In this document: one piece after another, positions 1-5,325 of the stretch
How positions within the stretch are numbered: the first letter of the stretch is position 1
Layout of the letters: the number at the start of each line of letters is the position of its first letter
NCBI GenBank assembly: GCA_026988585.1
Contig: JALSKY010000005.1
Coordinates: 1 to 5,325 of the forward strand
Direction: 5' to 3'
From: Deltaproteobacteria bacterium
GTDB taxonomy: Bacteria; Desulfobacterota; Dissulfuribacteria; Dissulfuribacterales; QOAL01
Length of the DNA: 5,325 nucleotides
The notes under the pieces: model-generated
Seen by the model: only the letters and a program-made list of their open reading frames with translations
What the model was told of the DNA's origin: nothing
Databases searched by the model: none
Position numbers and translations under genes: made by a program

Positions 1-1142
1 GGCGCATGGATGGCAGATACCGGGTTTACTGCCCTGTCTGGTGCCCTGTGGATGAAGAGGGAAATTTCCTTAAACGGCAGGAGGTTCCGCCCTTTTGCAG
101 AGAACCCATCCCCCTGGACCAGGAGGAAAGGGAGGGCCTGCTCACTGTATCTCCAAAGGACTTGGGTTGGTTCTTTGCATCTCCGTGCAGACATTTTCTC
201 ATGAAAAGGCTTGGAATAGATGCAGCCATTGTGGATGACGCAATCGAGGCCGATGAGCCGGATGCCCTTGGCAACAGTGCCAGGATTCTGGTTATGAACC
301 GGCTTCTTGACCTGGCAAAGACAGGCCCTCCAGAAGACCTGGAAGAGATCTTCAGGCCCCTTCCAATGCTCATGAAGGCCCGGGGCGAGATGCCCCCTCT
401 TTTCCTTGGCAAGGTAAAGTGGCAGAGATTTCTTTCTGATTTCAAGCCCAAACTTGATAATTTCATAAACAAGAAGATCAAGGTGTTCGGTGTGCCTGAA
501 ACCCCTTTACTCATAGAGGGCAGCACCATTCAGCTATCTGAAAACCTGACCATTGAAGTCAGCGGGATGGCCGGAAAGGTGAATGGTTCAGGCACATTGC
601 TTGAATATACTGAACATGGGCAGATATATAACACCTTTCGTGCCAGGATGTGGGCCATTGATATCCTGCTCTCCTGTGCAAGACCTGAAGAGTGGAAAGG
701 CGATATTGTCATAGCTGTAATGGGAGGCACCAACCTTGAGCTCAAGGCCCTTGATCCTGAAGATGCCCAGGAGATGGCCACTGTTTTGGCAAGGCTTTAC
801 TTGCAGGGCCTTGAGGCACCCTTGCCCCTGATTCCAAGGTATTCCTATCCCTTTGCAAAGGAGTTTTTAAAAAATAAAAAAAATGAACAAAAGAGTCAGC
901 TTATTCAGACACTTATGGAAGATGAAGTGCCTCAGGAAGTTGCTGAAGAACACCTGGAGCCTGTAATCGAAAAATTGATCAACGGTTCCAGGTTTAATTC
1001 CTATGGAGCCCGCTGGGATGAGTACGCCTTCAGGACCAAACGGAGAGGGGGATTGGAGCCCCTGCTCTGGTCCCACTCCTTCAGAAAGAGCGCTCTTCAA
1101 TTTTTCAATGGATTTTTCGCTTATTACAGAAAAGGAGCATGA
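1..1142 (+). CDS. recC: RecBCD enzyme subunit RecC, C-terminal part (5' end outside window)
   Basis: This is the C-terminal ~379 residues of RecC, the scaffold subunit of exonuclease V. RecC carries the pin that splits the duplex and reads Chi in E. coli. The frame is open to the window edge (codons from base 3), so the ATG at 6 is internal. Numbering from that Met, residues 46-71 (LTVSPKDLGWFFASP, then RHFLMKRLG) match the E. coli segment LSALQRFWAHPVRAFFQMRL that opens the nuclease-like domain. Residues ~83-145 keep the EP...RA-GE-P pattern. Residues 211-227 (RARMWAIDILLSCARP) match the E. coli stretch ending LWLEHLVYCASG. In the known family this domain has a PD-(D/E)XK fold without catalytic residues and contacts RecD; no DxK active site is evident here. 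A lysine/asparagine-rich patch lies at ~289-296. The stop is one base before the recB start, and recB and recD follow directly. The assignment rests on remembered E. coli sequence plus context. The sequence is divergent, but gene order makes it firm. Confidence 0.92.
   Translation, partial: RMDGRYRVYCPVWCPVDEEGNFLKRQEVPPFCREPIPLDQEEREGLLTVSPKDLGWFFASPCRHFLMKRLGIDAAIVDDAIEADEPDALGNSARILVMNRLLDLAKTGPPEDLEEIFRPLPMLMKARGEMPPLFLGKVKWQRFLSDFKPKLDNFINKKIKVFGVPETPLLIEGSTIQLSENLTIEVSGMAGKVNGSGTLLEYTEHGQIYNTFRARMWAIDILLSCARPEEWKGDIVIAVMGGTNLELKALDPEDAQEMATVLARLYLQGLEAPLPLIPRYSYPFAKEFLKNKKNEQKSQLIQTLMEDEVPQEVAEEHLEPVIEKLINGSRFNSYGARWDEYAFRTKRRGGLEPLLWSHSFRKSALQFFNGFFAYYRKGA
1131..1137 (+). promoter_or_regulatory. 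Ribosome binding site of recB, decides the GTG start
   Basis: AAAGGAG lies inside the last codons of recC and stands 6 bases before GTG at 1144, an ideal spacing. It is only one base from the out-of-frame ATG at 1139, too close to serve it. The alternative in-frame ATG at 1108 has only a weak AGAAAGAG about 17 bases upstream, and ATG 1168 has no purine-rich site. This site is the main reason for choosing the GTG start. Confidence 0.75.
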
Positions 1143-1143
1143 A

Positions 1144-4100
1144 GTGAACGCCTTTGATCCTGCAGCCATGGAGCTCGATGGATATGCCCTTGTTGAGGCA
1201 AGTGCCGGCACTGGCAAGACCTACGGCATAACAAGCCTTTATCTCAGGCTGATAATGGAGCAGGGGCTTCTTCCAGGCCAGATCCTGGTTGTAACCTTTA
1301 CGAGGGCTGCTACTGAAGAGCTTGTCATGAAGATAAGGCAGCGCCTTGAGGCAGCACTGGCATATCTGAAGAGAGGCCAAGAGCCGGAAAATGACAAGTT
1401 CATACCGGACCTTGAGGCAAGGCTCTTCAAACAGGGAATTGATAAAGAGGTCATGGTCCAGCGTATCCATGAGGCACTTTTAAGGCTGGACGAGGCTGCA
1501 GTCTTTACCATTCACGGGTTTTGCCAGCGGATGCTCAATGAGTTTGCCTTTGAGGCCGGGGCGCCGCTCAAAAAGGATCTGATCCCATCAGAGGCAGAGC
1601 TTCAAAGGGAGGGGTGCAGGCAGTTTTGCAGAACCGTACTCTATCATTTGGATGAGAAGAGACTAAGGGCTGTAGAGAAGGTGTTGGGCATTGATAAAGC
1701 AAGCGTATCCCTTTCTGGGGTCCTTTATCACAGGATGAAATCCCTGCTTTCCATGCCAAGGCCAAAGATTCTCCCTGAGCTTACACTGAAACAGGGCCTT
1801 GAAATCCTGGACAAAAGGGCAAAGGCCTTGGCCCAATTAAAGGCGCTTTACCATGAGCATGGAGCAGCATATAAAAAATTCCTTCAGGAAGAGCTTGACC
1901 GCTGCATAGAGGAGTTTGTTGAGCCAATTTCAGAGTTTCCCTGGATTTCCAGGGTGATGCCCAAGGATTTTGTCTTGAAACGGATGAATAAGGAGTGCAC
2001 CGAGCTGCTTGAAAAGCGGTTTGAAAAGCTCCTGGAATATGATCCTGAAGACACTTATGAAGATGATGGGCTCTACATTTCCTCCTTGCTTTTTGAGCAG
2101 TTCTGCTCCGGCCGGTTTCTGTTTAAGGGGTGGAATGTTGTGACAAGATCCAGGGCAGGAGATCTGAAACATGTTTCCAAGAAGGCAAAAGAGACCATTG
2201 GGAATGAACTTTCCAGTTTGTGGGAAGAAAGATACAGCCACAAACATACCCTGCCGGACGATGTGGCTAAGAGCCCTTTTTACCAGGAGATTATCCATTT
2301 TTTGAAGGAGTTTGAGACAGCAGACCAGGAGTTTCTATCTGCTCTCCTTTCAGATTCCAGGGATTTTGTTCTTGAAGAGGTCAAGAAGCAGAAGGCCCTT
2401 CTGGCTGTAATCTCCTATGATGACATGATCAAGGAGCTGCACCAGGCCCTGGTGGAGGAGCCTGGGGCAGAAATCCTGGCTCAGCGCATAAAAAACCGGT
2501 TCAGCGCAGCACTCATTGATGAGTTCCAGGACACTGACAGGCTCCAGTGGGAGATATTTTCTGCCATATATCCAGATCCGGAACGTGACAGACTCTACCT
2601 CATTGGTGATCCCAAGCAGGCCATATATGGATTCAGGGGCGCAGACATCTTCACATATCTCAAGGCAAAGGAGGCAGTACCTGCAGGCAGGCACTTCAGC
2701 CTCAATACCAACTGGCGCTCGAACAGGGAGCTTATAGCTGCCACCAACACTGTTTTTGGGGCAGATCCAGAGGTCTTTGTCCTGGACGGCATAGAATACA
2801 CACAGGTAAATCCAAAACCGGACGGGCATGAGTGGGTGGAGTTGACAGGTGAAGAGACATGCCCTGCAATTAGTGTGGAGCTTTGGGAAGACAGCAGTCA
2901 TGAAGAGGAATGTGCCAGGTTCACTGCCTGGGAAATTGCGCGTCTTCTTGCCCTTGGCCAGTCAGGAAAGGCCTTCATCAGGTCAGACAATGGCAGATCA
3001 GAACCCATTGAGGCAGGCCACATCGCAGTGCTTGTGTACAACTTCTATGAGGCAGGCCAGGTACGGGATGAGCTTTCAAGGCTTGACATCCCGGCAGTAT
3101 ATTATGGAAGAAGCAGCATTTTCAGATCGTCTGAGGCCACAGAACTCCTCTATGTCCTCAACGCAGTAGCAGCCCCGGCAGATCAGCGGGCAGTTGCAAC
3201 AGCTCTTGGCACTGTGATGCTCGGGTATCAGGCAGAGGATATCTTCCTGGCCCAGAAGACTCCAGGCAGTTGGGACAGGATTGTTGACCATTTCGTCCAG
3301 CTAAAGCGGATCTGGCAGGACCGGGGTGTGCTTCCCATGCTCATGGCACTTTTTCACCGGTTCCATCTGCCAAAGAGGCTCCTCGGGATAAAGGGTGGTG
3401 AAAGGTCGCTTACAAATCTCAGGCAGCTTGCCGAACTGTTGTCAGATGCTGAAAAGGAACTGCCTGGAGCAGAGCAGCTCATCTTGTGGCTTAAGCAGAA
3501 CATACAGGGAGAAACAGGGCAGGAGGATGAGTATCAGCTTCGGTTGGAGACGGATGAAAATGTCGTAAAGATAATGACATATCACAGGAGCAAGGGGCTT
3601 GAGTTTCCCGTGGTCTTTCTGCCTTTTCTGGACCAGATCGAGAGAAAAAGGAGGGAGGGGCCAGAGATCTACTACAGCCATGAGCATGACTGCTACATCT
3701 ATCACTGCTTAGATAAGAAGCAAAAGCAGGCTGTTGATGATGATGAAACAGATGGGCCTTTCACCTCACCTTACCAGGAGCAGAGTGATGCCGAGGTAAT
3801 GAGGCTTATCTATGTTGCCATTACAAGGGCAAGGTGCAGGCTCTATCTACCTGTTTCAGACGGAAAGATATCACGCCTCATTGCAGTTGATGATGAGCAG
3901 GAGCTGGATTGCCTGGAAGATGAACCGGATCTTGAGCCGGAAGAAATCAAGGAAGATCCCATGGAAAGTCTTCGTAAATGGGATGAGAGGATAAAGCAGA
4001 TCTTGACCGGGTCAGAGGATTCAGGAGTTGCCGAACTGGCGCAGCGTGATGACGAAGCCCGGGATGAAAAAAAACAAGATGAGGAAGACGCGGAGCTTGA

Positions 4101-5130
4101 AGGCCTGGATCATGAAGAACATAGAAAGAAGATCCTTGGCAGACTTGATGGAGTCCCGGGGGTTGCCTGCCTTCTTACAGATGAGCTTCAAAAAAGATAT
4201 GGGCAGATTGACCTTAAAAAGGGGTTCTTTTCTCACACAAAAGGGCCAATTACACCTCCCTCCTCTATTACAAGAAGGCCCCTTGCCCCCTGGACCTGGC
4301 GCCAGCTCAGTTTTACTTCCATCACTGCCTTTGATGACAGCGGCAGAGACGATGCCATCTCGGCAATGCTTCGGGCCTCGTCTGCACTGGAGCATAGAGG
4401 GCTCAAGCTGGTTGAAGGGCCGGACAACATGTTTGGATTTCCAAAGGGGGCCAGGGCCGGCAACTGCATCCATGCACTTTTTGAAAACATCGATTTTGGT
4501 GCTGACCAGATGGCAATAAAGGAGGAGGCCCTTCGCTGCCTTTCAGGGCATGAGATAGATGAAAGATGGGCGGACATACTTACAGAGATGGCTGTAAGGG
4601 TGCTGAATACTGAGCTTTCTCCAGGAGTTCGCCTGGGCAGGATCCATCCATCATGGATATCAAAGGAGATGGGTTTTTACATGCCTGTTACAAAGGCCTC
4701 AATGCAAAGATTCCAGAGACTTTTTCCAGAGATGGAACAGGGCATGATGAAAGGGTTTATCGACCTTTTTTTCAGGCATGAGGAATCCTTCTACATAGGC
4801 GACTACAAGAGCAACTGGCTTGGAGATGACCCGTCAGACTATAGCCAAAAAGGGATGGAACAGGCCATGGACGAACATGACTACTGGCTGCAGGCTGCCA
4901 TCTATCTCAACGCCATGGAGCAATATCTTTTATCGAACTGTCCAGAAGGAGGGGCGCATAAGGTAGCTGGAGTCTTTTATCTCTTTGTACGGGGAGTCGG
5001 GGCAGACTCCAATGACCCGGGCTGCGGGATTTGCTTCATCAAGCCTGAGGAGCTGAGGAAGCGTTTCCCTGATCTCTTTTCATCTTTTTCATCCATGAGC
5101 GGAGGTACAGGCAGGAGGGATGCGGCATGA
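1144..5130 (+). CDS. recB: RecBCD enzyme subunit RecB: 3'-5' helicase and nuclease (exonuclease V beta)
   Basis: RecB is the SF1A helicase and sole nuclease of RecBCD. It unwinds duplex ends 3'-5', cuts the strands and loads RecA after Chi. Numbering is from GTG 1144 (1328 aa). Helicase motifs: Walker A ASAGTGKT 19-26; Ia VVTFTRAATEEL 49-60; TIHGFCQRML 122-131; YDDM 425-428; II IDEFQDTD 458-465; III IGDPKQAIYGFRGADIF 487-503; IV TNWRS 522-526; V TYHRSKGLEF 812-821; VI YVAITRAR 890-897. Nuclease domain from ~1056: His1110 in GNCIHALFE, Asp1207 in GFIDL, Asp1220 and Lys1222 in GDYKSNWLG, and Gln1250/Tyr1254. These match E. coli His956, Asp1067, Asp1080, Lys1082, Gln1110 and Tyr1114, so catalysis looks intact. 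The protein is ~150 aa longer than E. coli RecB (1180 aa). The excess lies in the region between motifs Ic and II (~132-455) and in an acidic linker at 916-996. The frame stays open upstream to 1003, and an ATG start at 1108 would give 1340 aa. AddA is excluded by the RecC and RecD neighbours and the RecB-type motifs. Confidence 0.97.
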   Translation: MNAFDPAAMELDGYALVEASAGTGKTYGITSLYLRLIMEQGLLPGQILVVTFTRAATEELVMKIRQRLEAALAYLKRGQEPENDKFIPDLEARLFKQGIDKEVMVQRIHEALLRLDEAAVFTIHGFCQRMLNEFAFEAGAPLKKDLIPSEAELQREGCRQFCRTVLYHLDEKRLRAVEKVLGIDKASVSLSGVLYHRMKSLLSMPRPKILPELTLKQGLEILDKRAKALAQLKALYHEHGAAYKKFLQEELDRCIEEFVEPISEFPWISRVMPKDFVLKRMNKECTELLEKRFEKLLEYDPEDTYEDDGLYISSLLFEQFCSGRFLFKGWNVVTRSRAGDLKHVSKKAKETIGNELSSLWEERYSHKHTLPDDVAKSPFYQEIIHFLKEFETADQEFLSALLSDSRDFVLEEVKKQKALLAVISYDDMIKELHQALVEEPGAEILAQRIKNRFSAALIDEFQDTDRLQWEIFSAIYPDPERDRLYLIGDPKQAIYGFRGADIFTYLKAKEAVPAGRHFSLNTNWRSNRELIAATNTVFGADPEVFVLDGIEYTQVNPKPDGHEWVELTGEETCPAISVELWEDSSHEEECARFTAWEIARLLALGQSGKAFIRSDNGRSEPIEAGHIAVLVYNFYEAGQVRDELSRLDIPAVYYGRSSIFRSSEATELLYVLNAVAAPADQRAVATALGTVMLGYQAEDIFLAQKTPGSWDRIVDHFVQLKRIWQDRGVLPMLMALFHRFHLPKRLLGIKGGERSLTNLRQLAELLSDAEKELPGAEQLILWLKQNIQGETGQEDEYQLRLETDENVVKIMTYHRSKGLEFPVVFLPFLDQIERKRREGPEIYYSHEHDCYIYHCLDKKQKQAVDDDETDGPFTSPYQEQSDAEVMRLIYVAITRARCRLYLPVSDGKISRLIAVDDEQELDCLEDEPDLEPEEIKEDPMESLRKWDERIKQILTGSEDSGVAELAQRDDEARDEKKQDEEDAELEGLDHEEHRKKILGRLDGVPGVACLLTDELQKRYGQIDLKKGFFSHTKGPITPPSSITRRPLAPWTWRQLSFTSITAFDDSGRDDAISAMLRASSALEHRGLKLVEGPDNMFGFPKGARAGNCIHALFENIDFGADQMAIKEEALRCLSGHEIDERWADILTEMAVRVLNTELSPGVRLGRIHPSWISKEMGFYMPVTKASMQRFQRLFPEMEQGMMKGFIDLFFRHEESFYIGDYKSNWLGDDPSDYSQKGMEQAMDEHDYWLQAAIYLNAMEQYLLSNCPEGGAHKVAGVFYLFVRGVGADSNDPGCGICFIKPEELRKRFPDLFSSFSSMSGGTGRRDAA
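1198..1221 (+). other. recB: RecB Walker A (motif I), ATP-binding
   Basis: Encodes ASAGTGKT, residues 19-26 from the GTG start. Lys25 and Thr26 are the expected phosphate- and Mg-binding residues. The preceding LVEASAGTGKT closely matches E. coli RecB LIEASAGTGKT. The motif lies close to the N-terminus, as in the family, which supports a start at 1144 rather than much further upstream. Confidence 0.95.
2512..2538 (+). other. recB: RecB motif II (Walker B, DExQD type)
   Basis: Encodes LIDEFQDTD, with Asp459 and Glu460 as the metal-binding and catalytic pair for ATP hydrolysis. DEFQDTD is the UvrD/RecB-family form. Motif III (IGDPKQAIYGFRGADIF) follows 21 residues later. Confidence 0.95.
3889..4131 (+). 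other. recB: Acidic linker between RecB helicase and nuclease domains
   Basis: Residues 916-996 contain 34 Asp/Glu and 12 Lys/Arg in 81 positions, with clusters such as EDEPDLEPEEIKED and KKQDEEDAELEG. It lies between motif VI (890-897) and the start of the nuclease domain (~1056), at the position of the flexible tether seen in E. coli RecB. The composition suggests a disordered or helical tether; the reading frame is uninterrupted. The E. coli linker as I recall it is less acidic and shorter. Its function here is unknown. Confidence 0.8.
4309..5010 (+). other. recB: RecB C-terminal nuclease domain (PD-(D/E)XK, RecB type)
   Basis: The domain opens with SFTSITAF (residues 1056-1063), comparable to the VTSYSGLQ stretch of E. 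coli RecB. FPKGARAGNCIHALFE carries His1110. GFIDLFFRHEE carries Asp1207. GDYKSNWLGDD carries Asp1220 and Lys1222. LQAAIY carries Gln1250 and Tyr1254. The 13-residue spacing between the two Asp and the DxK spacing are as in E. coli. GVFYLFVRGV closes the conserved part. The Mg-dependent nuclease site appears complete. Confidence 0.93.
5113..5118 (+). promoter_or_regulatory. Ribosome binding site of recD
   Basis: A full AGGAGG lies in the last codons of recB, 8 bases before ATG 5127. It supports the recD start at the ATGA overlap with the recB stop. Confidence 0.8.
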
Positions 5131-5325
5131 TTGTCCGGAAGCTGTCTGAACTTGCCCTTTCAGGCCAGGCCAGCCAGATCGGGGTGGAGTTTGCCAGGTT
5201 TCTTTCACGGCTTGAACCAACTGCACCGGAAACAGTTTTTGCCGCCGGCTATCTTGCTGCCTGCGCCATTGAAGATGCCCATACCTGTCTTGAACTAAAT
5301 GAAAAAACAGTTTCCGGCTACATGG
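5127..5325 (+). CDS. recD: RecBCD enzyme subunit RecD, N-terminal part (3' end outside window)
   Basis: This is the first 66 codons of RecD, the 5'-3' SF1B helicase (exonuclease V alpha) that drives the 5' strand and regulates RecB nuclease activity. The translation begins MIVRKLSELALSG. It contains SQIGVEFARFL, comparable to E. coli RecD RPLDVQFAL, and AHTCLELNE, comparable to GHVCLPLS. These belong to the small N-terminal domain that contacts RecC in the known complex. The helicase motifs lie beyond the window. The start is the ATG that overlaps the recB stop (ATGA), with AGGAGG 8 bases upstream, so translation is probably coupled to recB. The visible protein alone is short and weakly conserved; position immediately after recB makes the assignment convincing. 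Confidence 0.9.
   Translation, partial: MIVRKLSELALSGQASQIGVEFARFLSRLEPTAPETVFAAGYLAACAIEDAHTCLELNEKTVSGYM

Noticed and set aside
26..529. Minus-strand open frame of 167 codons opposite recC
   Set aside because: Its product is serine/arginine-rich as expected from antisense reading of the recC frame. No motif was recognised.
883..966. Short plus-strand frame starting with ATG 883 after the A8 run
   Set aside because: Only 27 codons, basic low-information product, no SD other than the A run, and fully inside recC.
1003..1143. Upstream extension of the recB frame over the recC end (ATG at 1003 or 1108)
   Set aside because: The extra residues do not resemble a RecB N-terminus, Walker A already sits at the usual distance from GTG 1144, and the good SD serves GTG. 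ATG 1108 remains a minor alternative.
1939..1954. Perfect 6-bp inverted repeat CCCTGG-ATTT-CCAGGG, terminator-like hairpin
   Set aside because: It lies inside recB coding sequence, has no following T tract, and the frame continues through it. It is likely chance.
2350..2901. Minus-strand open frame of 183 codons inside recB
   Set aside because: It lies opposite the conserved helicase motifs II-IV and has no recognisable domain or SD. It is a shadow of recB codon composition.
4028..4519. Plus-strand open frame of 163 codons overlapping the recB linker and nuclease region
   Set aside because: It is an alternate frame of recB; the RecB frame carries conserved catalytic residues throughout its end and the alternate product has no recognisable domain.
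4993..5010. Inverted repeat GGAGTC...GACTCC with a 6-base loop near the recB 3' end
   Set aside because: It encodes the conserved RecB tail (after YLFVRGV) and has no T run. No terminator is expected before the coupled recD.

Overview
The window is the middle of a recC-recB-recD operon, read entirely on the + strand. It encodes the RecBCD (exonuclease V) helicase-nuclease that processes double-strand DNA ends for RecA-dependent repair and degrades foreign linear DNA. Only recB is complete. The window opens inside the last part of recC and closes 66 codons into recD.

Layout: the recC 3' portion (1-1142) ends in TGA. After a single base comes a GTG start for recB at 1144, preceded by a good Shine-Dalgarno sequence (AAAGGAG, 1131-1137). 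recB runs to TGA at 5130 (1328 codons from the GTG). recD begins with ATG at 5127, overlapping the recB stop in an ATGA arrangement, with AGGAGG at 5113-5118. There is no intergenic stretch long enough for a promoter or terminator, and none was seen. The three subunits therefore look co-transcribed and translationally coupled. No RNA gene, mobile element or CRISPR array was found; the other long reading frames on both strands look like shadows of the three genes.

How the products work together: RecB supplies the 3'-5' SF1A helicase motor and the only active nuclease domain. RecC is the scaffold that splits the duplex and, in E. coli, recognises Chi. RecD is the 5'-3' SF1B motor. All helicase motifs and all nuclease catalytic residues expected from E. 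coli RecB can be located here, so the enzyme should be active. The most distinctive part is a long, very acidic linker between the RecB helicase and nuclease domains. The region between motif Ic and motif II is also longer than I recall for E. coli RecB.

Organism: a bacterium. GC looks intermediate (near 50% by eye), arginine is often AGG/AGA, and recC, recB and recD are contiguous without the ptrA gene that separates recC from recB in E. coli. This fits a non-enterobacterial lineage, and my best guess is a deltaproteobacterium-like (Desulfobacterota) organism. That placement is an inference from style, not from a marker gene. The window is a core DNA-repair operon, and I see no sign of an undescribed system in it.
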